Origin: Prochlorococcus sp. AG-436-M02
Lineage (GTDB): Bacteria > Cyanobacteriota > Cyanobacteriia > PCC-6307 > Cyanobiaceae
Direction of reading: 5' to 3'
Assembly (NCBI GenBank): GCA_003212515.1
Contig: QCPL01000002.1
Span: 53,947-117,946, forward strand
DNA: 64,000 bases
Position 1 is the first letter of the stretch, and every line of letters begins with the position of its first letter. This document shows positions 31,991 to 40,188 of the stretch, piece by piece. A program made the position numbers and the translations under genes. The notes under the pieces are model-generated. The model ran no database searches. It was not told the DNA's origin and worked only from the letters and a program-made list of their open reading frames with translations.

Positions 31991-32096
31991 ACCTTGCCCC
32001 TATCTTTAAATAACGCTATTTAGATAATTAAGGAATATATTTATTCTTCTTGCAAGGGGGAGACTCCTGAAGTTCGGTCTTCACCGAAACAGCTCC
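31991..32096 (+). promoter_or_regulatory. Structured region between pipY and sepF
   Basis: The segment can form a bulged 10-bp hairpin (32001-32026, TATCT/AGATA and AAATA/TATTT around ACGC) enclosed by CCTTGC (31992) and GCAAGG (32052). A second hairpin TTCGGT-CTTC-ACCGAA (32073-32088) sits inside GGAG/CTCC. It may be a pipY terminator, a sepF leader or a small RNA; sequence alone does not decide. Confidence 0.4.
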
Positions 32097-32121
32097 AAAT
32101 TATTCAGAGAGGATTTAACAG

Positions 32122-32706
32122 GTGTCGCTTATTTCACGTCTTAGAGCAGTTGTTGCTGGTGATGATTATTTAGACGGTGATTTTGATGAGCTCGACTATG
32201 ACATGGCAGATGATTTTGATAGTGGAAATGAATCAGGGAGGGGATATTCCAGTGGGCTGGCTTCTCGTTCAGCTCCCAATCCATTTGATAACCCAGGGGC
32301 TTCTTCTAACGTCATAGGAATGCCGGGAATTACAACTGCAATTGCAGAAGTAAGTTTAATGGAGCCAAGAAGTTTTGATGAAATGCCCAAAGCAATTCAG
32401 GCTTTGAGAGAGAGGAAAACTGTGATTTTGAATTTGACGATGATGGAACCTGACCAGGCACAAAGAGCAGTTGATTTTGTTGCTGGTGGTACGTTTGCAA
32501 TTGATGGTCATCAAGAGCGTGTTGGAGAAAGCATTTTCCTTTTTGCACCAAGCTGTGTTGCTGTTACTAACTCATTTCAAGAGGAGCCTTCCCCTTCAAG
32601 TGTTATGAATAAAGAAACTGAAAGTGCTACTCCAGAAACGGTTATGGCGCCTGAGCCAGCATGGGGTTCTACTAGCAATACTAGTTCTATGGCATCAGTG
32701 ATTTAA
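32122..32706 (+). CDS. sepF: Cell division protein SepF
   Basis: SepF (Cdv2/Ycf50-like in cyanobacteria) bundles FtsZ filaments and ties the Z ring to the membrane. The 194-residue protein starts at GTG and opens with a membrane-targeting helix [13 protein letters not shown]. An acidic linker follows, then the core [39 protein letters not shown] and [12 protein letters not shown]. It lies between pipY and proC on the same strand, linking division with the nitrogen/B6 cluster. Confidence 0.94.
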   Translation: MSLISRLRAVVAGDDYLDGDFDELDYDMADDFDSGNESGRGYSSGLASRSAPNPFDNPGASSNVIGMPGITTAIAEVSLMEPRSFDEMPKAIQALRERKTVILNLTMMEPDQAQRAVDFVAGGTFAIDGHQERVGESIFLFAPSCVAVTNSFQEEPSPSSVMNKETESATPETVMAPEPAWGSTSNTSSMASVI

Positions 32707-32716
32707 GTCTTTTAAA

Positions 32717-33544
32717 GTGACCTTGTCTCTTGGTGTAATTGGTTTAGGAAGAATGGCGCAGCTTATTCTTCGTAGTTTGTTGGAGGCAGAAAAGTTTAAG
32801 TATGAAGAAGTTATAGGAATTGTTGGACAGTCTAGAAGTATTAAAACAGCAGCAGAATATTTCTCAAATGATTTCCTAATTGTTGATGCTAAAAATGCTA
32901 AGGCAGAAAAAGTTTGGGATTTGCCTGTGAAACTTTTAGCAGTTAAGCCTCAACAATTAGAGCAGATTAAAGAAAATTGCTCTACATCAATTAATTCAGA
33001 ATCTGGCCAAAAACCTTTGTTAATTTCTATTCTTGCCGGTGTGAAATTGGACAGATTGCAGGCATTATTTCCTTCTCACGCTTGTGTGAGAGCTGTGCCT
33101 AATACTCCTGCTCTTGTAGGTGCAGGGCTAACAGGTCTTGCGTGGGGAGATGAGGTCTCAATAGAGCAACAACGTTTGGTGATGGAATTCTTCAAGCCAA
33201 TTAGCAAGGTATATGAGTTACCTGAAGATCAATTAGATGCTTTTTTGGCTTTAACTTCTTCTGGTCCAGCTTATGTAGCACTTGTATCAGAAGCGTTGGC
33301 TGATGGTGCTGTAGCGGCTGGTTTACCTCGTCATTTATCTAACGCCTTAACTCATGCAACTGTAGAAGGTACGATTCGATTGTTGAAGGAAAAGAAGTTA
33401 CATCCAGGGCAATTGAAAGATATGGTGGCATCACCTGCTGGAACCACTATTAGGGCCTTGCGTCATCTCGAGCAAGAAGGCGTTCGCTCTGCTTTGATTG
33501 AGGCTGTCGTTCTTGCTGCTAGTAGGAGTAAGGAATTGTCATAG
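32717..33544 (+). CDS. proC: Pyrroline-5-carboxylate reductase
   Basis: ProC makes proline from pyrroline-5-carboxylate with NAD(P)H. The 275-residue protein starts at GTG and has the Rossmann motif LGVIGLGRMAQLILRSLL. RAVPNTPALVGAGLTGLAWG and the C-terminal signature LTSSGPAYVALVSEALADGA, with DMVASPAGTTIRALRHLE, complete the match. It follows sepF by 10 bp and is convergent with the glycosyltransferase gene. Confidence 0.96.
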   Translation: MTLSLGVIGLGRMAQLILRSLLEAEKFKYEEVIGIVGQSRSIKTAAEYFSNDFLIVDAKNAKAEKVWDLPVKLLAVKPQQLEQIKENCSTSINSESGQKPLLISILAGVKLDRLQALFPSHACVRAVPNTPALVGAGLTGLAWGDEVSIEQQRLVMEFFKPISKVYELPEDQLDAFLALTSSGPAYVALVSEALADGAVAAGLPRHLSNALTHATVEGTIRLLKEKKLHPGQLKDMVASPAGTTIRALRHLEQEGVRSALIEAVVLAASRSKELS

Positions 33545-33555
33545 ATTTGAAGAGT

Positions 33556-34713
33556 CTAAATGAGCTTTCTGTAAAGACGTTCAAGAGAATCGATATTGTG
33601 TGTCAAGGTGTATTGTTCTAGAACTCTTTGTCTGGCTCTTCTGCCAAGTTCAGAAGTTAGGAATTGATGTTCTCGTAGAACTGGTAGAAGAGTCTTAAGC
33701 TGAGCTGTAACACCTTCTGTGCTTATAGTAATTCCTGCCCCATTCTTTAGCACCTCTCCATCTGCGCCAGCATCAGTAGCTATACATGCAGTTCCTGTAG
33801 CCATTGCTTCAAGCAAGGCTATTGATAACCCTTCTACTAAACTTGGGAGGATGAAAACCTCAGTATATTTTAGAAGAGCGACTCTTGTTTTTAGATCTGC
33901 TTCATAACCCCACCATAGAATTTGACAATCATTAGTAGATAGGAAATTGTTTTCTAGTGTTGGTCTTAAAGGACCATCACCTACAATAACAAGTTGACAT
34001 CCATTGGTATCAATTGATTTCCAAGCCTTTAGGAGAGCTTCTACATTTTTCTCCGTGGCAATTCTTCCCATGTAGAGGAATGTTCTTTTTTTTCCTAGCT
34101 TCTCTTTAACTTTTTTCTCCACTGGTTCGATCGACTTTTCCGCTTTAGGTGTCCAAAGACTTGCATCAACTCCATTAGGAATTACTTCAATTTTTTTCTC
34201 TTTTACTCCTAGTTTGTTAAGGACATCAGCTTGTATTTCCGAAAAAACAATTACTTTGTCAAAGCGAGCTAGAGAGGGTGCGTATAATTGATAAGTAAGC
34301 TGTTGAGTACTAGCTGAAAGACTTCTAATTTTTGAATCAAAAGGTGGGTGAAATGTTGCTATAAGTGGAACATGGATTTGTTGACAAAGATCAGGCAGCC
34401 TAAAGTCAAGGGGCGAAAGCGTAAGACTTGCATGAACAATATTTGGTTTTAACCTGTCTAGAGATTCCCTTAATTCACGTTGGGCTCGTGGAGAAGGAAT
34501 TGTATAAACCTGAGATTTTATGAGATATGGAAGGCTGACATCCGGATCATTTGCTAAAAGAGATGTTTTCGAAATATCAGAGGTACTAGGGTTATCAAAA
34601 TGAATGAAACTTACTTGATGCCCTCTTTCTTTAAGTGCTCTAGTAGTACTTAAGCCATAGCTGACATTTCCGCAAAAGGGTGATTTTTTGCCAAGCCAGG
34701 CTATATGTGTCAC
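33556..34713 (-). CDS. Family 4 glycosyltransferase
   Basis: The 385-residue protein is a GT-B fold, retaining glycosyltransferase. The N-terminal half holds GNVSYGLSTTRALKERGHQV, and the C-terminal half has YMGRIATEKNVEALLKAWK, VIVGDGPL and the nucleotide-sugar signature EVFILPSLVEGLSIALLEAM. No signal peptide is present. Acceptors could be a membrane lipid or another envelope glycoconjugate; the sequence does not say which. It lies just upstream of recO on the same strand. Confidence 0.88.
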   Translation of the reverse strand: MTHIAWLGKKSPFCGNVSYGLSTTRALKERGHQVSFIHFDNPSTSDISKTSLLANDPDVSLPYLIKSQVYTIPSPRAQRELRESLDRLKPNIVHASLTLSPLDFRLPDLCQQIHVPLIATFHPPFDSKIRSLSASTQQLTYQLYAPSLARFDKVIVFSEIQADVLNKLGVKEKKIEVIPNGVDASLWTPKAEKSIEPVEKKVKEKLGKKRTFLYMGRIATEKNVEALLKAWKSIDTNGCQLVIVGDGPLRPTLENNFLSTNDCQILWWGYEADLKTRVALLKYTEVFILPSLVEGLSIALLEAMATGTACIATDAGADGEVLKNGAGITISTEGVTAQLKTLLPVLREHQFLTSELGRRARQRVLEQYTLTHNIDSLERLYRKLI

Positions 34714-34773
34714 CTAAAGATTACTTTTTGAACTTCTAAAAAGTTAGCAGGTGTTCAGGCGATCAATTCATAC

Positions 34774-35571
34774 TCATTTCATCCCTACAGAATTGTTGTT
34801 TAAGTAGGACTTCCTTAGCATTTCAAAGGAGTTGATATTTTTGTTGAGATTAGCTTTGATCCAAATTTCTAACAAATTAAGCAATTTAATCCATACTTTC
34901 AGAGGGCCTAAAAGTTCCCCGGATTCTTTTTTGCGGGGTAGATGAGGCTTTAGCAGGCGTTGAAGAAGAGCTAGTTCTGAAGCATTTAAAGTGAGTTTTG
35001 AATTGTTGATTTTATCGATTTCAAAACCTTCATCTTCTATAAAATTGCAATTCCAATCCCAGTTTCCGAGAGGAGGATTTAGTTCTTTTCCGCTTCTGCA
35101 GCATTTGTGAAGAGGTAAACCATATCCACCCAGAGCAAGTAAATGAATACATGCTTGGATACAGTTTGCAAGAACTTCTAATGATTCAGTTTTAGTTTTT
35201 TGGAGGCGCTCAAGGTGTATCAAGAGGACTTCAAGTATCTCAGGTTGTGGATCATTTGTGCCAACCAGTACCATGCAAAGTTCTACTAATGATTGAGCTG
35301 TGGCTAGAGTTTCTAGTCTTTCTCCTAACTTGCTAAAGCTTTTAAGAACCTTGATTTGTCTTGCTCTTGGGAAATTGATTTTTCCTCCAAGCTGAATTTC
35401 TAGAAAAGTTAGTGCTGAGGTAGCCGCAAGTTTACTTTTAGGTCTCCTAGCACCAGGTACTGCAAGACGAACAATTCCTTCTTCATAGCTTAAAATAGTT
35501 AATAAACGATCATTCTCTCCCAACGGTCCTATTTTTAGGGCAAGTCCTTTAATTTTCCTATTAAGGCTCAC
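34774..35571 (-). CDS. recO: DNA repair protein RecO
   Basis: RecO loads RecA onto SSB-coated DNA with RecR in gap repair. The 265-residue protein has the N-terminal OB fold (LALKIGPLGENDRLLTILSY, VRLAVPGARRPKSK) and a helical middle. The zinc ligands of other RecO proteins are only partly evident (CCRSGKEL, CNF). Its start overlaps the deoC stop by 4 bp, indicating coupling. Confidence 0.9.
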   Translation of the reverse strand: MSLNRKIKGLALKIGPLGENDRLLTILSYEEGIVRLAVPGARRPKSKLAATSALTFLEIQLGGKINFPRARQIKVLKSFSKLGERLETLATAQSLVELCMVLVGTNDPQPEILEVLLIHLERLQKTKTESLEVLANCIQACIHLLALGGYGLPLHKCCRSGKELNPPLGNWDWNCNFIEDEGFEIDKINNSKLTLNASELALLQRLLKPHLPRKKESGELLGPLKVWIKLLNLLEIWIKANLNKNINSFEMLRKSYLNNNSVGMK

Positions 35572-36257
35572 TGTTGCTTAGATGACAACCTGAACTGTTG
35601 CATTATTGTTGTCCCCATTGATGTGCCAATTGAGCTGACCCCAGAATCAATTAAAGCAAATACTTGATTAATCTCTTTGATGCCACCTGCAGCTTTAAGG
35701 GAGCAACGATTTCTTATTAGCGTAGTTAATTCTTTAATATGGTTATAAGTAGTGGCTGCTCCAAAGCCATTGCCAGTTTGAATGCCTCTTGCCCCAGAAT
35801 CTATACATGCGTCTATAGCTATTTGAAGTTTTTCTTTTGGTATCTTCATTGTGTCAAGTATCACTCTGTAAGGGAGACCTGTTGAATTTATTGTTGAGAG
35901 TTCTTCGGCAAAGTCTTCTATTGCACCTTCATGAAGTTTCAGAAAGTTAGGTACTACATCAAGTTCATCGGCTCCATTCTCAGCAGCCCATTCAGCTTCA
36001 GACCTTTTTATTGAAGGTGGGTTATTTCCGAATGGAAAATCTATGACAGCAACAAGCTTAGTAATTTTATTTTTCCCCAAGCGTTCGCGTGCTGCTGGAA
36101 TACGAATGAGATTCGTACACAACCCTGCAAAATTAAAATGTTTACAAGCATCACAGATTTGATTTAAAGAATCCAACCCCAAATGAGGATCTAGTGCTGC
36201 CTGATGAATAAAGGAAGAAATGTCATTTGGAAAATCTTTGATTGTTTTGGAGTGCAT
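35568..36257 (-). CDS. deoC: Deoxyribose-phosphate aldolase
   Basis: DeoC cleaves 2-deoxyribose-5-phosphate to glyceraldehyde-3-phosphate and acetaldehyde. The 229-residue TIM barrel has LVAVIDFPFGNN, GADELDVVPNF, YRVILDTMKIPKE, IQTGNGFGAATTYN and LKAAGGIKEINQ. In the last segment K of LKAAGGI is the usual proton-relay lysine, whereas the expected Schiff-base lysine, normally a K-T-S-T-G motif, reads IQTGNGFG here, so the catalytic lysine appears replaced. The gene starts one base into the hpf stop. Confidence 0.85.
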   Translation of the reverse strand: MHSKTIKDFPNDISSFIHQAALDPHLGLDSLNQICDACKHFNFAGLCTNLIRIPAARERLGKNKITKLVAVIDFPFGNNPPSIKRSEAEWAAENGADELDVVPNFLKLHEGAIEDFAEELSTINSTGLPYRVILDTMKIPKEKLQIAIDACIDSGARGIQTGNGFGAATTYNHIKELTTLIRNRCSLKAAGGIKEINQVFALIDSGVSSIGTSMGTTIMQQFRLSSKQQ

Positions 36258-36844
36258 TAGTCCTTTGCCTGGATAACACCGTAACCGCCATGTTTTCGCC
36301 TGTAGATAACTTGTAATTGTTTACTTGTTGTTTCTTTAAAGAAATAAAAATCATGGTCTATGAGGTCAAGCTGATGCCGTGCTTGATCGATGCTCATAGG
36401 TGGCATTGGAAAATATTTGCGGCGGATTCCAGGCTCAGGTAATTTGGCTTCTTTACCTTCTAGCAGAGAGCCATTAATAGATTTTTCTTCTAAGACTTCT
36501 TCTGTACCAGGCGTTGATGAAGCACTATGTCCATGACTGTGATGATGGTCGCTATGCCTTTCCTTATATCGTTTTAATTGTCTGCAAAGTTTATTTGCTA
36601 CAAGATCTATGCTTGCATAAAGATTCTGACTGCGTTCTTGAGCTCGAATTACTGTCCCATTAGCAAAAACAGTAACTTCAGCAGTTTGTTGGGGAACTCT
36701 TGGATTTTTTGCTACTGATAAATGTACGTCAGCTTCCTTTACCATGTCATCAAAGTGATGAATTGCTTTTTCAAGTTTGGACTTTGTATATTCACGCAAT
36801 GCTGGAGTTAGCTCAAGATTTCGCCCATGAATCAGCAATTTCAT
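36257..36844 (-). CDS. hpf: Long-form ribosome hibernation promoting factor (LrtA-like)
   Basis: Long HPF dimerises 70S ribosomes into inactive 100S particles at low growth or in the dark; the cyanobacterial form is called LrtA. Residues 1-95 form the ribosome-binding domain (LTPALREYTKSKLEKAIHHF). Residues about 138-195 form the dimerisation domain (KYFPMPPMSIDQARHQLDLI, YRRKHGGYGVI). The linker carries a His-rich stretch at residues 97-106. It heads an hpf-deoC-recO string on the minus strand and is divergent from lipB. Confidence 0.93.
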   Translation of the reverse strand: MKLLIHGRNLELTPALREYTKSKLEKAIHHFDDMVKEADVHLSVAKNPRVPQQTAEVTVFANGTVIRAQERSQNLYASIDLVANKLCRQLKRYKERHSDHHHSHGHSASSTPGTEEVLEEKSINGSLLEGKEAKLPEPGIRRKYFPMPPMSIDQARHQLDLIDHDFYFFKETTSKQLQVIYRRKHGGYGVIQAKD

Positions 36845-36870
36845 TTTTACTTTTCAGTATCTAGGAAGAT

Positions 36871-37548
36871 ATGCATAATTTAGCCAAAAATGATTTGTTC
36901 GAAGAAGGTTCCTCTACGATTCTTTTTGAACCTAAGGAATTAATTAATTTTCAGGTTGCATGGGATTGGCAGAAAGAGTGGCAAAACAAACTTTTCTTAG
37001 ACCAAACCATGAGTCAGGCTATTTGGATATTGGAACATTTCAACTGTTATACGCTTGGCAGGAGTTCTACTACAGATAACTTGCATTTTGATATAGAGAA
37101 TCCACCTTTTGAACTTTTTAAAATTGATCGAGGTGGTGAAGTTACTCACCATTTGCCTGGTCAATTAGTTATCTATTTAGTCTTGGATCTTCAACGTTAT
37201 AAACCTGACTTGAACTGGTACTTAAGGCAATTAGAGAGTGTTTTAATTGATGTTTTGGATGGATTAGGACTCTCTGGTTATCGTATTAATGGGATGACAG
37301 GTGTTTGGTGTAATAATCAGAAAGTGGGTTCTATCGGGATTAGTTGCAGAAGATGGATTACTCAACATGGAATGTCGTTAAATGTAGATTGTGATCTTTC
37401 TGGATTTGAAAATATTGTCCCCTGTGGACTCAAGAATCATTCAACAGGTTGTCTTAGTAAATGGATCCCTGGCTTAAAAATGGATGATGTTCGCCTTTTA
37501 ATGAAGAAATACTTGGCAAAGCGTTTCGGATTGTTATGGACCTATTAA
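36871..37548 (+). CDS. lipB: Octanoyl-(acyl carrier protein):protein N-octanoyltransferase
   Basis: LipB transfers octanoate to the lipoyl domains of 2-oxoacid dehydrogenases, the first step of lipoylation. The 225-residue protein has WILEHFNCYTLGRSS, RGGEVTHHLPGQLVIYLVLD, GSIGISCRRWITQHGMSLN and the catalytic Cys/Lys region PCGLKNHSTGCLSKW. Its target, the pyruvate dehydrogenase E2 subunit, is encoded 3 kb downstream. Confidence 0.93.
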   Translation: MHNLAKNDLFEEGSSTILFEPKELINFQVAWDWQKEWQNKLFLDQTMSQAIWILEHFNCYTLGRSSTTDNLHFDIENPPFELFKIDRGGEVTHHLPGQLVIYLVLDLQRYKPDLNWYLRQLESVLIDVLDGLGLSGYRINGMTGVWCNNQKVGSIGISCRRWITQHGMSLNVDCDLSGFENIVPCGLKNHSTGCLSKWIPGLKMDDVRLLMKKYLAKRFGLLWTY

Positions 37549-37615
37549 ACAAAACTTTGAGAAACGATAAAAATTAGTCATCGTGAAAGCAGTTTTTTAT
37601 TTTAAATTTTGAAAT

Positions 37616-39613
37616 ATGAGCTTTGATAATGCAAAAAGAGTCCACCAATTTGGCAATGATACTTGCGTAAGGTTGGCACAGGCAAGTTGGAATCCAACTC
37701 GAGAAGAGCAAAAAGCGTTGAGTTCTCATCAATGTGTACAAGGGATTAATCGAGTAGATCAAATCTGGCCATGGTTAAAAAAAAATCATGGCCAGATTGT
37801 CGCTGTTAACGCTCCTCATTTAGTTAGACCAGAGAACTACAATTATCAAGAACTGGCAGACAAGATTTCAATAGCAGCGGCTTCTTTTAAGTCTTTTGGG
37901 ATCATTAGTGGTGATGTTGTGGCATTGTTTTCAGAAAATAGTCCAAGGTGGTTGATTTCTGATCAAGGATTAATGCGTGCAGGGGCATCGAATGCTGTGC
38001 GAGGAAGTTCGGCCCCAGTCTCTGAACTTAGGTATATATTGAGTGATTCTCAATCTGTTGCTTTGATAGTTCAATCTGGGAAACTATGGAAAGAATTAGA
38101 GCTAACTAACGAAGAAAAACAGGGATTTAAATTTGTTTTGCAGCTTGAGGGAGAACCTATCAATGGTCTTATTGGATGGGATGATTTCCTGGCAAGAGGA
38201 GAAAATGAAGTCTTAGAAGGTTCAAGCAATGGCAATGATATATCTTCCAATTCTTTGAACTCTTCTATTGCGACGATTCTCTATACCTCAGGTACTACAG
38301 GTAGGCCAAAGGGAGTCCCCCTTACTCATGAAAACCTACTTCATCAAATGAGATCATTGGCATGTATTGCTAAGCCAAGCGCGGGTTCATCTTTATTAAG
38401 TGTTTTACCTATTTGGCATTCTTATGAAAGAAGCGCAGAATATTACTTTTTTTCATGTGGATGTACTCAAAATTACACTACTATAAAGCATCTAAGAGAA
38501 GATTTACAGATAGTTAAACCTGTTGTTATGGCTACTGTTCCCAGACTTTGGGAGGGGATTAAAACTGGATTTGATGATGCATTATTAAAGATGCCGCGTT
38601 CTAGGCAAATTATTATAAAAGCTGCTCTTAATAACAGTCGAAATTTCAAATTTGCATCAAGGAAATTCAAAAATCTTCTTTTAAACAAAGTAAAAAAACG
38701 TATCAGATTTATTGCTTTTGGAGAGATGATGGTTCGTTGGCCGATGCATAGACTTGCATCTTTTTTATTATGGCCAAAAGTTCTTAAACAACTTTCTGGT
38801 GGAGAATTGATTTTCCCTATCAATGGTGGAGGCGCAATAGCTCCTCATGTTGATGAGTTCTTTGAAGCTTTAGGGGTTGAGCTATTAGTTGGATATGGCC
38901 TTACTGAAACAAGCCCTGTAGTTAGTTGCAGGAGGACCTGGCGAAATATCCGTGGCACTTCAGGGTTGCCTTTGCCTGAAACAGAGTTTCGAATTGTTGA
39001 TCTTGAAGATGGTGGATTTATGAAGTTTGGTGAAAAAGGGAGGGTTTTAGTTAGGGGACCTCAAGTGATGAATGGATATTTAAGAAAGCCAGATGAGACT
39101 GCAAAAGTTCTCGATTCTAAAGGATGGTTTGATACAGGTGATATTGGGATGCTGCTCGAAGATGGTTCTATTGTTCTTACAGGTCGAGCAAAGGACACCA
39201 TTGTTTTAAGTAGTGGTGAGAATATCGAGCCAGCCCCATTAGAAGAAGAATTGCTAAGGAGTCCGCTTGTTGAGCAGGTGATGATTGTTGGGCAAGATGA
39301 AAAACAACTTGGTGTGTTATTGGTTCCTAACATTGCCAATATGTTGATTTGGACTGCAGATAAAAATCTTTTTTTACAAGAGGATTTGGGAGGCTATTTG
39401 GGAGATGGTCAATTGAGGGTTCTTTTACGCAAAGAAATCAATAAATTGCTTTCTTTGCGTGAAGGCTCCCGTTCAAATGAAAGAGTTCTTGGGGTGGCTT
39501 TAGTTAAGCCGTTCTCAATAGAGAATGGATTGTTGACTCAGACTCTTAAACAAAGGAGGAATAAAATTGTGGAACGTGACCAACAAGCTATTGAAGACAT
39601 TTTTGGCAGATGA
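37616..39613 (+). CDS. Acyl-activating enzyme, long-chain acyl-ACP/CoA synthetase type
   Basis: The 665-residue AMP-forming ligase activates a carboxylic acid, most likely a fatty acid. Motif A8 core TILYTSGTTGRPKGVPLTHE lies near residues 220-240. LLVGYGLTETSPVVSCRR, WFDTGDIGMLLEDGSIVLTG and GRAKDTIVLSSGENIEP follow. Cyanobacteria carry one such enzyme (Aas) that recycles free fatty acids onto ACP; assignment to that role fits length and single occurrence here but is inferred. Confidence 0.88.
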   Translation: MSFDNAKRVHQFGNDTCVRLAQASWNPTREEQKALSSHQCVQGINRVDQIWPWLKKNHGQIVAVNAPHLVRPENYNYQELADKISIAAASFKSFGIISGDVVALFSENSPRWLISDQGLMRAGASNAVRGSSAPVSELRYILSDSQSVALIVQSGKLWKELELTNEEKQGFKFVLQLEGEPINGLIGWDDFLARGENEVLEGSSNGNDISSNSLNSSIATILYTSGTTGRPKGVPLTHENLLHQMRSLACIAKPSAGSSLLSVLPIWHSYERSAEYYFFSCGCTQNYTTIKHLREDLQIVKPVVMATVPRLWEGIKTGFDDALLKMPRSRQIIIKAALNNSRNFKFASRKFKNLLLNKVKKRIRFIAFGEMMVRWPMHRLASFLLWPKVLKQLSGGELIFPINGGGAIAPHVDEFFEALGVELLVGYGLTETSPVVSCRRTWRNIRGTSGLPLPETEFRIVDLEDGGFMKFGEKGRVLVRGPQVMNGYLRKPDETAKVLDSKGWFDTGDIGMLLEDGSIVLTGRAKDTIVLSSGENIEPAPLEEELLRSPLVEQVMIVGQDEKQLGVLLVPNIANMLIWTADKNLFLQEDLGGYLGDGQLRVLLRKEINKLLSLREGSRSNERVLGVALVKPFSIENGLLTQTLKQRRNKIVERDQQAIEDIFGR

Positions 39614-39678
39614 TTTTTTGGATTTAATTTGACCTATTACACATTCGCTGAGAACCTTGCATTATTAACTCTTTAAAA

Positions 39679-40122
39679 ATGATTGCAGAAAGTTCGATCT
39701 CAATTAAGCGGTCCATCACAATTCGTGCTGTTGTGACACCTTCCTGGAAAGAAGAAGCTGAAAGAGAAATAAGTAGTGCCATCTCAACAAGCGATCAGCA
39801 ATTGTCTCAATTGGAAAAGGAAGGACAAGAGGTTGTTGAAGGCTTAAGGACACAAAGTGCGAACCCTTTAGATCCAAGAGTTCAAGAACAAGTTGGACAA
39901 GTTCAACAACAAGTGGCTGCAAAGCGTTCTGAATTAGAAGAACAAAAAAGAAACTTGCTTCAACAGCAATCACAAGTTAGGGAATTAGAGATGGAGCAAA
40001 TTGTTGAACAGGGGCAAATTGAAAGCTTCTGTGATCTTAAAGTTGGGGATAATCTAGTTAAAAAGATGCAGGTTTCATTGCTTGTTAGAGATGGTGTTGT
40101 TGAGTCTATTAATCAAGACTAA
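39679..40122 (+). CDS. YlqD family coiled-coil protein
   Basis: The 147-residue protein has an N-terminal basic strand region (SIKRSITIRAVVTPSWKEEA), a long Gln/Glu-rich coiled coil (about residues 35-110) and a small C-terminal part CDLKVGDNLVKKMQVSLLVR. This architecture matches YlqD-like proteins, whose function is not known. It lies between the acyl-activating gene and the E2 gene on the same strand. Confidence 0.8.
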   Translation: MIAESSISIKRSITIRAVVTPSWKEEAEREISSAISTSDQQLSQLEKEGQEVVEGLRTQSANPLDPRVQEQVGQVQQQVAAKRSELEEQKRNLLQQQSQVRELEMEQIVEQGQIESFCDLKVGDNLVKKMQVSLLVRDGVVESINQD

Positions 40123-40188
40123 ATTTTTGTTTTTGGTTCTTTGCTCCATTGGTCTTTAAGATTGGAGAAAGAATTTAGGGAGAAGGTA

